Positions 16,775 through 24,830 of a stretch of 62,806 nucleotides of DNA are shown in pieces (positions within the stretch are counted from its first letter, which is position 1; the number at the start of each line of letters is the position of its first letter). The stretch is taken from the NCBI GenBank assembly GCA_017454815.1, contig JAFTCG010000070.1, positions 1 through 62,806 on the forward strand, given 5' to 3'. Position numbers and translations under genes: made by a program. Source of the stretch: Clostridia bacterium. GTDB taxonomy: Bacteria > Bacillota > Clostridia > Oscillospirales > Acutalibacteraceae. Under the pieces are notes generated by a model. The model worked only from the letters and a program-made list of their open reading frames with translations. It was not told where the DNA came from and did not search any database.

Positions 16775-18529
16775 ATGGCACTTGACGGAGTATTTTTAAA
16801 ATGCCTGAAAAATGAAATAAAAAACGAAGCCGTATCGTGCAGAGTTGAAAAGATCCACCAGCCTTCGAGGGAGGAAGTGGTGATCGTTCTTCGCGGCAGG
16901 AACGGGCAGAAGAAGCTTTTGCTCAGCGCGAGAGCAAACAGCCCGAGGATAAATTTCACACAACGCTCGCCCGAAAACCCGAAAGTTCCGCCGATGCTTT
17001 GTATGCTCCTGAGGAAACATCTGCAAAACGCAGTCCTTTCCGACGTCAGACAGCATGAGACGGACAGGATACTTTTCCTCGATTTTGACGCCACCAACGA
17101 GATCGGCGACGCAGTCAAGCTTACGCTTTGCATCGAGATCATGGCGCAGCACAGCAACGTGATCCTGATCGACGAAAACGGGACGATAATCGACGCCCTT
17201 AAGAGAGTTGATTTTTCAAAATCATCCGTCAGGCAGGTGCTCCCCGGGATGCAGTACCGTATCGCCGTAACGCAAAACAAGTTCGACATACAGACGACCG
17301 ACGCGGATTTTTTGGCTCAAAAGATTTTTGAAAAAGAGGACAAAAATCTTTCCGGGGCAATAATGAGCGTGGTGCAGGGCCTGTCGCCCGTGTCCGCAAG
17401 GCAGATCGCTTTCAACTGCGAAAACGACGACAGAAAATGCTTTGAATACGATGAAAAGGCGAAAGAAAAAGTTGCCCGAACGATCCGTAAAATTCAGGAC
17501 GATATGCGGGAAAACAATCTCGGAGCTTTTGTTTACTACGACGATGAAAACCGCCCGAAGGATTTTTGCTTTTTGCCCCTAACGCAGTACGAAGGCCTCG
17601 GCAGATGCGAAAAAGCGGAAGGATTCTCCGCGCTACTTGAAGATTTTTATTATGAAAAAGACCGCCTCGAAAGGATGAAACAGCGCTCGAGCGATCTTTA
17701 CAAATTTTTGCAGAACACGCTCGCGAGGATCGCAAAAAAAATCAATCTCCAGCGATCCGATCTCGAAAAATGCGCCGACAAGGAAAAGCTGAAAATTTAT
17801 GCGGAACTGATCAACGCATATCAGTTTGAACTGAAAAAGGGCAGCAGCTTTTACGAGGTTGCCGACTACTACGACAACAACAAAACGGTCAGGATCCCTG
17901 TCGATCCCGCGCTTTCGCCGAGCGAAAATTCACAGCGGTATTACAAGGAATACAAGAAGTCCAAAACGGCGGAAACGATGCTTCAAAAACTGATCGAAGA
18001 AAACGAGCGCGAGCTTGAATACATCGAAACCGTGATCGACGAATTGACCCGGAGTGAAACCCAGGCGGAGATTGACGATATTTCGGCGGAGCTCTCGCAA
18101 AACGGATACGGGAAGAAAAGAAATGCCGACAAATTCAAAAAGCAGAAAAAAGCTCCCGAGCTGTCCGAATACGTTACGAGCGACGGCTTCACGGTGCTCG
18201 TCGGAAAAAACAACGTCCAGAACGACTACCTTACCTTCAAGAGAGCCGCCAAAAACGACATGTGGCTTCACACAAAAGAGATCCCAGGCTCTCACGTCGT
18301 GATCGTTTCCGACAACCGCGAGATCAGCGACAAAGCCATCGAAGAAGCGTCCGTTATTGCGGCATACCACAGCAAGGCGAGGCAGTCGTATCAGGTGCAG
18401 GTCGATTACACTTTCGTCCGAGAGCTAAAGAAGCCCGTCGGCGCAAAACCCGGCAAAGTGATTTATCACAAGTATTACACGATCACCGCAAATCCCGACC
18501 TGAACCTTGTCAATAAACTGAAAAAATGA
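16775..18529 (+). CDS. rqcH: Ribosome-associated quality control protein RqcH (NFACT family)
   Basis: RqcH binds stalled large ribosomal subunits and adds C-terminal alanine tails to unfinished chains. The 584-residue protein starts MALDGVFLKCL, has the NFACT-N region with IHQPSREEVVIVLRG near 28 and RANSPRINFT near 50, a long coiled coil at about 290-440, and the NFACT-R domain with NDYLTFKRAAKNDMWLHT near 483 and IPGSHVVI. GAGG lies before ATG 16775. Older names are FbpA or fibronectin-binding protein. It follows the Nif3 gene by 9 bp. Confidence 0.93.
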   Translation: MALDGVFLKCLKNEIKNEAVSCRVEKIHQPSREEVVIVLRGRNGQKKLLLSARANSPRINFTQRSPENPKVPPMLCMLLRKHLQNAVLSDVRQHETDRILFLDFDATNEIGDAVKLTLCIEIMAQHSNVILIDENGTIIDALKRVDFSKSSVRQVLPGMQYRIAVTQNKFDIQTTDADFLAQKIFEKEDKNLSGAIMSVVQGLSPVSARQIAFNCENDDRKCFEYDEKAKEKVARTIRKIQDDMRENNLGAFVYYDDENRPKDFCFLPLTQYEGLGRCEKAEGFSALLEDFYYEKDRLERMKQRSSDLYKFLQNTLARIAKKINLQRSDLEKCADKEKLKIYAELINAYQFELKKGSSFYEVADYYDNNKTVRIPVDPALSPSENSQRYYKEYKKSKTAETMLQKLIEENERELEYIETVIDELTRSETQAEIDDISAELSQNGYGKKRNADKFKKQKKAPELSEYVTSDGFTVLVGKNNVQNDYLTFKRAAKNDMWLHTKEIPGSHVVIVSDNREISDKAIEEASVIAAYHSKARQSYQVQVDYTFVRELKKPVGAKPGKVIYHKYYTITANPDLNLVNKLKK

Positions 18530-18592
18530 AAAAAATATTTTTTCGCATAATCATCGTCTTTTTGCAAACAATAAGCGCAAGGAGATGATACA

Positions 18593-18826
18593 ATGCTTGA
18601 TCGAATTTCATTGGTGTTAGTGATAATCGGAGCGTTGAACTGGGGAACCATAGGGTTGTTCCAGTTTGATATCGTCGCCTGGATATTCGGCGGACAGGAC
18701 GCATTGTTGAGCAGAGTGGTCTACACACTCGTCGCCCTGGCGGGCATCTGGTGTATTTCGCTCCTGTTTCGAAACAGCGAAGTCCTCGATTCTGCCGGAC
18801 ACAGACGACCCGAACACGACGAATAA
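18593..18826 (+). CDS. DUF378 two-helix membrane protein
   Basis: The 77-residue product starts MLDRISLVLVIIGALNWGTIGLF, the signature of DUF378 (YuzA-like) proteins. It has two membrane helices with the conserved LNWG and FD in the loop, and a short polar tail ending PEHDE. Function is unknown. AGGAG lies 8 bp before the ATG. A strong terminator follows. Confidence 0.88.
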   Translation: MLDRISLVLVIIGALNWGTIGLFQFDIVAWIFGGQDALLSRVVYTLVALAGIWCISLLFRNSEVLDSAGHRRPEHDE

Positions 18827-18833
18827 TTCTGAC

Positions 18834-18866
18834 GAATTCACCGATGAGCAATCGGTGAATTCTTTT
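18834..18866 (+). terminator. Strong Rho-independent terminator
   Basis: Perfect 12-bp stem GAATTCACCGAT (18834-18845) with ATCGGTGAATTC (18851-18862), 5-nt loop, then TTTT. It ends the run that starts near 11124. The ribosome binding site of the next gene follows at once, so the next gene depends on read-through or an unseen promoter. Confidence 0.9.
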
Positions 18867-18876
18867 GAGGAGAAAT

Positions 18877-20322
18877 ATGAAAGTTTTTTATGAGCCCATT
18901 CCCGAAAATCTGTCGGCGGAAGAGAAAACAGAATATCTTGAGCTGATCGACGACGTGCGCAAGGACTCGGTTTTGAAGAAGATCGAGCGCGGACAGATCG
19001 AAACCTTGTTTGCCAACATGATCGCAAAAAGAGAGCTCGCAAAAATCTGCGGCTGTGAGATGAAGGAAATAAAGTTTTCTTTTGAAAAAAACGGAAAACC
19101 CGTTTTGGAAAACGACAGGTCGATCCATTTCAACATCAGCCACAGCGGAAAATATGCCGCTGTCGCCATCGCCGACAAGCCGATCGGCGTTGACGTTGAA
19201 CTGATCAGAGAAGTCAGCCCGTCGGTCGTCAAAAGAGTTTGCACCGATGTCGAAAAAAAGTATCTCGATTCGTCCGAAAACGCTATGAGAGATTTCATAA
19301 AGCTCTGGACGCTCAAGGAATGCATCGTTAAAGCTTCGGGCGAAGGGCTTGCCGACAACCTGAAAAACCACCCGTTTGACATTTCCGGCAAAGAGCCGAA
19401 ACACGTGGGCAGGCAAGCGGAAATCTTTACCACCGAGGAAATCGAGGGTTACATACTCAGCGCAATCACGATAGAGCCGAAGAAAGAGAAAACAAGGGAA
19501 GAGCTGATTCGGAAAAGCGTTACGAAAAAATTCAGAAAGGCTATCTGGAACAATTTTATCGGCGCGATAAAGGATTACGAGCTTATTCTCCCCGGGGACA
19601 GGATCGCAGTTTGCATTTCCGGCGGAAAAGACTCCATGCTCCTTGCCGTCTGCATCAAAGAATTGCTTGCGCACAGCCGGATCCCCTTTGAAGCAAAATA
19701 TATCGTCATGGATCCGGGCTACAACGAGGAGAACAGGAAAAAGATCGTCTCCAACGCCCAAACGCTCGGGCTCGATATACACATTTTTGATGCTCCGATA
19801 TTCAACTACGTTGCAAACCAGGATGGATCGCCCTGCTACCTTTGCGCAAGAATGAGGAGAGGGTATCTTTACAAGCAGGCGCAGGAACTCGGCTGCAACA
19901 AAATCGCGCTCGGCCACCACTTTGACGACGTGATAGAAACCACGCTGCTGAATCTGTTCTATGGCTCGGAGATCAAAACGATGATGCCGAAGCTCAAAAG
20001 CACAAACTATCCCGGCATGGAGCTGATACGGCCGCTGTACTGCGTCAAAGAAGAGGACATCAAAAAATGGGCAAAATACAATGAACTTGAATTCATCAGA
20101 TGCGCGTGCAGATTCACTGAAAAATATGAAGCCCTCGGCATCGAGGACGATCAAAGTCACAAGCGAGAGGAGATCAAAACGCTTATCTGCGAAATGAGAA
20201 AAAACAACAAGTACGTTGACACAAGTATTTTCAAGAGTATGCACAACGTGAATCTCTCCACGATCATCGCTTACAGGGATAAAGATGGCGGGAAATTGTG
20301 CAAATTTACCGAAAATTACTGA
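18877..20322 (+). CDS. Fusion of 4'-phosphopantetheinyl transferase and TtcA-like PP-loop protein
   Basis: The 481-residue protein joins two whole enzymes. Residues 1 to about 200 are an Sfp-type phosphopantetheinyl transferase with FNISHSGKYAAVA (85-97), the magnesium-binding IGVDVE (103-108) and WTLKE...K (144-152). Residues about 208-481 are a TtcA-family PP-loop ATPase: it keeps the family's own N-terminal lead, SGGKDS (248-253), a CYLCARMRRG cysteine pair near 325, GHHFDDVIET near 350 and RCACRF near 410. TtcA thiolates C32 of tRNA through an Fe-S cluster; PPTases arm carrier proteins. ATG 18877 follows GAGGAG. The reading frame is open throughout. No carrier-protein genes are nearby. 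Confidence 0.9.
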   Translation: MKVFYEPIPENLSAEEKTEYLELIDDVRKDSVLKKIERGQIETLFANMIAKRELAKICGCEMKEIKFSFEKNGKPVLENDRSIHFNISHSGKYAAVAIADKPIGVDVELIREVSPSVVKRVCTDVEKKYLDSSENAMRDFIKLWTLKECIVKASGEGLADNLKNHPFDISGKEPKHVGRQAEIFTTEEIEGYILSAITIEPKKEKTREELIRKSVTKKFRKAIWNNFIGAIKDYELILPGDRIAVCISGGKDSMLLAVCIKELLAHSRIPFEAKYIVMDPGYNEENRKKIVSNAQTLGLDIHIFDAPIFNYVANQDGSPCYLCARMRRGYLYKQAQELGCNKIALGHHFDDVIETTLLNLFYGSEIKTMMPKLKSTNYPGMELIRPLYCVKEEDIKKWAKYNELEFIRCACRFTEKYEALGIEDDQSHKREEIKTLICEMRKNNKYVDTSIFKSMHNVNLSTIIAYRDKDGGKLCKFTENY

Positions 20323-20363
20323 TTACTTATGGTCAAAATTTTTGATTCGGCAAAAAATTGTTG

Positions 20364-20392
20364 TTGACAAACGAAAACATCTGGTGTAAAAT
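20364..20392 (+). promoter_or_regulatory. Strong promoter of the small peptide gene
   Basis: Consensus TTGACA at 20364-20369, a 17-bp spacer, and TAAAAT at 20387-20392. The leader of about 60 nt includes a small hairpin GCAGG-ttttcg-CCTGC near 20415-20431. Confidence 0.85.
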
Positions 20393-20458
20393 ACATATGT
20401 AGCTTGTGTCGACAGGCAGGTTTTCGCCTGCGCAAACGCGAGAAAGGATGTGACTGAT

Positions 20459-20578
20459 GTGAAAAGAGAGTACACTGTCCCCGAAATGACAGTTGAAGAA
20501 ATCGAAATCGAAGACGTTATCACAAGGTCAGGTCCCGGACGTCCCAGATTGGACGAAGATGATGACGATTTGATATGA
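20459..20578 (+). CDS. Orphan 39-residue acidic peptide, possible leader-type peptide
   Basis: The ORF begins at GTG 20459, 10 bp after AAAGGA, and ends at TGA 20576-20578. The peptide has a basic start, a Glu-rich middle (MTVEEIEIEDVITRSG), a short GPGRPRL segment and an acidic end, DEDDDDLI. Dedicated promoter and terminator frame it exactly, so it is expressed as a unit of its own. Gut Clostridia commonly hold short peptides of a similar layout (a Pro-Glu start, then EDVITxSG), whose role is not established to my knowledge. The SG step after an acidic amphipathic leader resembles precursor peptides, but no maturase or exporter is adjacent. Confidence 0.7.
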   Translation: MKREYTVPEMTVEEIEIEDVITRSGPGRPRLDEDDDDLI

Positions 20579-20587
20579 CAAATATTC

Positions 20588-20613
20588 AGGACAGGCGATC
20601 GCCTGTCCTTTTT
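20588..20613 (+). terminator. Terminator of the small peptide gene
   Basis: AGGACAGGC (20588-20596) and GCCTGTCCT (20601-20609) form a perfect stem around GATC, followed by TTTTT. Confidence 0.92.
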
Positions 20614-20683
20614 GTTTAAAAAACAGCCTCAAATCCGGTTGGTTTCTCTAATGCCTGCCGGCTTTTTGCAGGCACGTTTATTT

Positions 20684-20721
20684 ATAAAAAACGGCGCACC
20701 TTCCAAATCCGAGGGTGCGCC
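20684..20721 (-). terminator. Terminator of the dTDP-glucose dehydratase gene
   Basis: On the minus strand GGCGCACC (20721-20714) pairs with GGTGCGCC (20700-20693), then a T-rich run. A weaker hairpin, TGCCTGC/GCAGGCA near 20652-20672, lies beyond it. Confidence 0.85.
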
Positions 20722-20747
20722 GATGAGTTTTGTTGATGCTTTTTTTG

Positions 20748-21743
20748 TTATTTTCTGTAGGAACCGTCGAGGATAGCTCTCCACCACGGCTCGTTTTCCT
20801 TATACCACCTGAGAGTATATGCGATACCGTCTTCAAACTTCGTTTCGGGGTACCAGCCGAGCTCGTCGCAGATTTTTTGCGGGTCGATGGCGTAGCGCAT
20901 ATCGTGGCCGGGGCGGTCGTTGACGTAGGTGATAAGGCTTTCGTCTTTTGAAAGAGTTTTGAGGATGGTTTTGACCACTTCAAGATTCGTCTTTTCGTTG
21001 TGTCCGCCGATGTTGTAGATTTCGCCGACAACGCCGTCCCTGACGATCATATCTATCGCCTTGCAGTGGTCGTCCACAAACAGCCAGTCCCTGACGTTTG
21101 CGCCCTTGCCGTAGACGGGTAGGGGCTTGTCGCTTGAAGCGTTGACGAACATCAGCGGGATAAGCTTTTCGGGGAATTGGTAAGGCCCGTAGTTGTTGGA
21201 GCATCTGGAGATCGTGACGGGGGTCTTGTAAGTCCTGTGGTATGCAAGGCAAAGCAGATCGGCCGCCGCCTTTGAAGCCGAATAGGGCGAGGAGGTGTGA
21301 AGCGGAGTCGTTTCGGTGAAGAAAAGATCGGGTCTGTCGAGCGGCAGGTCGCCGTAGACTTCGTCGGTGGACACCTGGTGGAATCTTTTGACGCCGAATT
21401 GGTTGACGGCGTCGAGCAAAACCTGAGTTCCGAGGATATTTGTCGTCAGGAAGACCGAAGGATCTTTGATCGAGCGGTCAACGTGGCTTTCCGCCGCAAA
21501 ATTGATCACTGCGTCAAAATTTTCTTCCTCAAAAATTTTGAAGACATTTTCCCTGTCGGTTATGTCGACCTTGACGAAGCGAAAGCTTTCGCTGTTCATC
21601 AAAGGCTCGAGAGTTTTAATGTTTCCCGCGTAGGTCAGGCAATCCATGCAGACGATCCTGCATTCGGGATGTTTTTTCCGGGAATAGTAAATGAAGTTGC
21701 CGCCGATAAAACCTGCTCCGCCGGTTACGAGAATGTTTTTCAT
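20748..21743 (-). CDS. rfbB: dTDP-glucose 4,6-dehydratase
   Basis: RfbB/RmlB converts dTDP-glucose to dTDP-4-keto-6-deoxyglucose, the shared step to dTDP-rhamnose and related sugars. The 331-residue extended SDR has TGGAGFIGGN at the N-terminus, AAESHVDRS near 80, TDEVYGD near 120, and YSASKAAAD with the catalytic Tyr and Lys near 148. Start 21743 follows AGGGTGG; the upstream in-frame codon adds residues unlike the family. The other dTDP-sugar genes (rmlA, C, D) are not in this window. It is a single-gene unit. Confidence 0.93.
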   Translation of the reverse strand: MKNILVTGGAGFIGGNFIYYSRKKHPECRIVCMDCLTYAGNIKTLEPLMNSESFRFVKVDITDRENVFKIFEEENFDAVINFAAESHVDRSIKDPSVFLTTNILGTQVLLDAVNQFGVKRFHQVSTDEVYGDLPLDRPDLFFTETTPLHTSSPYSASKAAADLLCLAYHRTYKTPVTISRCSNNYGPYQFPEKLIPLMFVNASSDKPLPVYGKGANVRDWLFVDDHCKAIDMIVRDGVVGEIYNIGGHNEKTNLEVVKTILKTLSKDESLITYVNDRPGHDMRYAIDPQKICDELGWYPETKFEDGIAYTLRWYKENEPWWRAILDGSYRK

Positions 21744-21773
21744 TTTTCCACCCTGTTTCTTCAAGATGATTAG

Positions 21774-21802
21774 ATTATAACCCAAATTCCGATTATATAC
21801 AA
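21774..21802 (-). promoter_or_regulatory. Promoter of rfbB
   Basis: Minus-strand TTGTAT (21802-21797) and TATAAT (21779-21774) with a 17-bp spacer, about 30 bp before the start codon. Confidence 0.7.
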
Positions 21803-21951
21803 GCCACTTGCAAAAAATAATAAAAAAAATAAAAACAAGTTAAAGTTTTTGCGTCAAACCTATTTACATTCAAGGTCGAAAAATGTTATCATATAAAATA
21901 ACTTGAATGTTCGTGTCATTTAGTGTTGCAGAAAGAGGGATTATTCGTAAG

Positions 21952-23361
21952 ATGGTTTTTTCAAGCCTGATTTTTTTGTGCATATTCTTGCCCGTGACGC
22001 TGGCTTTGTACAACATTGTCCGCGACGTAAGGGTGAAGAATATTGTTCTGCTTGTCTCATCGCTCGTTTTCTACGCATGGGGAGAGCCGAAATGGATTGT
22101 TGTTATGATATTCACGTCGCTGGCGGACTATTTCTTCGGCTTGCTGATCGACAAAAACAAAGGGGAAAAATCAGCAAAAGTGTATCTCGTCTTGTCCATT
22201 GCGATAACGCTCGGAGTTTTGGCTGTCTTCAAATACCTCAATTTCTTCACCCACAACCTCAATGCCATCCCGTTTTTGAAGGTTCATGAAACTTCGATCT
22301 CGCTGCCGATCGGCATATCCTTTTACACGTTCCAGGCGATGAGCTATGTGATCGACGTCTATCGAGGCGACGTAAAGGTTCAGAAAAAATATCATAAGCT
22401 ACTGCTGTACGTTTCGATGTTCCCGCAGCTTATTGCAGGGCCGATCGTCAGATATTCCACCATCAACAACGAAATCGAAAGCAGGAAAGTTACGCTCGAA
22501 GGTTTTTCGTCGGGCATAACGAGGTTTGCGGTCGGACTTGCGAAAAAAGTAATCCTGGCAAACTACCTGGGGCTGCTCGTAGATTCTACGCTCGGCGCAG
22601 AGCAGATGAGCGTGTCTGCCCTCGGAGCGTGGACAGGATTGTTTGCATACTTCTTCCAGATCTATTTTGATTTTTCGGGCTATTCCGACATGGCGATTGG
22701 CATGGGAAGGATGCTTGGGTTCCATTTTGAAGAAAACTTCAAATATCCCTATACAGCTAAATCGATCACCGAATTCTGGAGAAGATGGCATATCAGCCTC
22801 GGCTCTTTTTTCAGGGATTACGTTTATATACCCCTGGGCGGAAACCGGCGACATCAGTTAAGAAATATGTTTGTCGTCTGGGCGCTGACGGGCTTCTGGC
22901 ACGGCGCAAGCTGGAACTTTTTGATCTGGGGACTTTATTATTTCCTGCTGCTTGCTTTTGAAAAGTATTTTTTCAAGGACAAGCTCAAAAAAATGCCCGG
23001 CGTGATCTCCGGCGCGTATACCGTTTTCTTCGTTCTGATAGGATGGCTTCTGTTTTATTTTGAGGACACTTCAAAACTGTTTTGCGCCCTCAAGGCCCTG
23101 CTCGGGATCGGGACGACCGGATCGCTCGGCGCAGACGCCGTGACACTGAAAAACAACCTCATTCTGTTCGCGGTATGCATCGTCGCGAGCATGCCCGTTG
23201 CAAGGCTCGTAGACAGGATCATTGTCAGACTTTCGGAAAGCGTGTACGGTACGCTCGCCGTGAATTTTGTGACAGTGGTTTTCCAATGCGCAGTGATTCT
23301 CCTGTGCGTTGCCTGCCTCGTCGGCTCATCGTACAATCCATTCATGTATTTCAGATTCTGA
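21952..23361 (+). CDS. MBOAT-family membrane O-acyltransferase
   Basis: The 469-residue multi-pass protein begins MVFSSLIFLCIFLP, a classic start for the DltB/AlgI-like MBOAT branch. It shows PIGISFYTFQAMSYVID near residue 128, FPQLIAGPIVRY near 160, DFSGYSDMAIGMGRMLGF near 240 and the family block with the catalytic His in LTGFWHGASWNF near 305. These enzymes move acyl, often acetyl, groups to cell-wall polymers or secreted polysaccharides. ATG 21952 is chosen by family start; GAGGGA is 11 bp away, a little far, and ATG 21907 remains possible. It is paired with the DHHW gene. Confidence 0.9.
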   Translation: MVFSSLIFLCIFLPVTLALYNIVRDVRVKNIVLLVSSLVFYAWGEPKWIVVMIFTSLADYFFGLLIDKNKGEKSAKVYLVLSIAITLGVLAVFKYLNFFTHNLNAIPFLKVHETSISLPIGISFYTFQAMSYVIDVYRGDVKVQKKYHKLLLYVSMFPQLIAGPIVRYSTINNEIESRKVTLEGFSSGITRFAVGLAKKVILANYLGLLVDSTLGAEQMSVSALGAWTGLFAYFFQIYFDFSGYSDMAIGMGRMLGFHFEENFKYPYTAKSITEFWRRWHISLGSFFRDYVYIPLGGNRRHQLRNMFVVWALTGFWHGASWNFLIWGLYYFLLLAFEKYFFKDKLKKMPGVISGAYTVFFVLIGWLLFYFEDTSKLFCALKALLGIGTTGSLGADAVTLKNNLILFAVCIVASMPVARLVDRIIVRLSESVYGTLAVNFVTVVFQCAVILLCVACLVGSSYNPFMYFRF

Positions 23362-23376
23362 CGGGAGGCGAACGAT

Positions 23377-24819
23377 TTGGACAACAACGACATCAACAGC
23401 TTATTCAAAGACGAATCCGATCTCGGAATGTTCGAGAAATCCCGCGGCGAAAAAGAAGCTGTGCTCGAAAAGATGCGAAACGAAAAAGAGAAAAAGGTGT
23501 ACAACAAGCTGATTTGTTCGCTTTCGATTTTTCTGTTTTTTGGTTTTCTGGCGTTCCTGTTTTTTCTGAGCGTTATCGATTCCGACGAGGAATACTCCAT
23601 GGTCGAAAAAAGAGCGCTCGCAAAACGCCCGTCTTTTACTTTCTCGACGTTTTTTGACGGTTCATGGAGCCGTGATTTCGAGGACTACTATTCCGACAAT
23701 TTCCCGTTCAGGGAATCTTTCATCGCGATAAGCAAAAAGGCGGAGAGCTTCCTGACTAAGTTTTCCTTCGGCGAAAACGACAGCGTGATAGTGAAGGTCA
23801 AAAAGAACGAAGATGATTTCGGAGGCGAAGGTCTGACCGAAGCGACGCCCGGCGAAACGACGACGGTTGAACAGACGACCGAAAAGCCCGAAACCACAAC
23901 CGACAACAACACCTATGCGGACGAAAAAACCGCAAAAGTTACGGGCGGCTCGATCCTTGTTGCGGACAAGCGCGCGATGGAGATCTTCTCCTACTATGAC
24001 GGCGGTCTGCAGAACTATGCGTCCGTCATCAATTCCATCGCCGACAGCCTCAACGGAAAGGCAAAGGTCTATTCGCTTGTTGCGCCGACTTCCATCGAGT
24101 TTTACGGTACCAAAAAATACAGAACCGGAAGCCATTCGCAAAAGGACGCGATCTCGACTCTTTACGGATATATGAACCCCAACGTCATAACGGTCGACGC
24201 CTATTCAAAGCTCTCGGAGAACACGAAGGAATACATCTATTTCAGGACGGATCATCACTGGACGGCAAGGGGAGCATACCACGCCTACGAGGCTTTCTGC
24301 GAAGCCGGCGGGCAGACGCCTGTTACGCTGGACAGCTTTGCTACGCAGGGTAGGATCCCGGGAGATTTCCTCGGCACGCTCTATGCCCAGACGCAGATGT
24401 CCGTCCTTGCGGAGAATCCCGATTACGTTGAATATTTCAGCCCGGACGGGGTTTCCGGCAGCATCTATCAGAGCGCCTCGATGGACAGCTCCATGAGCTT
24501 CTACGTTGTCGCACAGAATGTGAATTCGTCGAACAAATATCTGGCGTTCATTGCGGGCGATCAGCCGCTTGAAAAAATCACGACTTCCGTCAAAAACGGA
24601 AGAAAGATCATCGTGCTCAAAGAATCCTACGGCAACGCTTTCGTGCCGTTCCTTTGCAGCAATTATGAGGAAATTTACGTCCTTGACCCGAGAAAGATGA
24701 CGTTAAACCTGAGCGATTTCGTCACAGCGCATTCGATAAACGACGTGCTGTTTATCAACTATGCGTTCGGAGTTTTCAACCCGACTTACCTTGCGGGCCT
24801 CGGCAAAATGGGCGGATAA
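23377..24819 (+). CDS. DHHW-family protein (AlgJ/AlgX-like partner of MBOAT)
   Basis: The 480-residue product has a cytoplasmic N-terminus, one membrane helix (about residues 45-68), a Thr/Glu-rich linker near 150-185 and an extracytoplasmic SGNH-like domain with the hallmark FRTDHHWTARGAYH near residue 290. DHHW proteins typically sit beside MBOATs and complete O-acetylation of exported glycans outside the membrane. Translation starts at TTG 23377, 8 bp after GGGAGG. It follows the MBOAT gene by 15 bp. The modified polymer is unknown. Confidence 0.88.
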   Translation: MDNNDINSLFKDESDLGMFEKSRGEKEAVLEKMRNEKEKKVYNKLICSLSIFLFFGFLAFLFFLSVIDSDEEYSMVEKRALAKRPSFTFSTFFDGSWSRDFEDYYSDNFPFRESFIAISKKAESFLTKFSFGENDSVIVKVKKNEDDFGGEGLTEATPGETTTVEQTTEKPETTTDNNTYADEKTAKVTGGSILVADKRAMEIFSYYDGGLQNYASVINSIADSLNGKAKVYSLVAPTSIEFYGTKKYRTGSHSQKDAISTLYGYMNPNVITVDAYSKLSENTKEYIYFRTDHHWTARGAYHAYEAFCEAGGQTPVTLDSFATQGRIPGDFLGTLYAQTQMSVLAENPDYVEYFSPDGVSGSIYQSASMDSSMSFYVVAQNVNSSNKYLAFIAGDQPLEKITTSVKNGRKIIVLKESYGNAFVPFLCSNYEEIYVLDPRKMTLNLSDFVTAHSINDVLFINYAFGVFNPTYLAGLGKMGG

Positions 24820-24830
24820 CGGAGAAGAAT

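Noticed and set aside
18838..20244. A 468-codon minus-strand open frame opposite the PPTase-TtcA gene
   Set aside because: The plus-strand frame has intact motifs of two enzymes. The antisense frame is rich in Phe, Val and Arg as expected for a shadow.
20645..20680. The TGCCTGC/GCAGGCA hairpin as a small RNA gene
   Set aside because: No promoter points to it and it sits between two convergent terminators.
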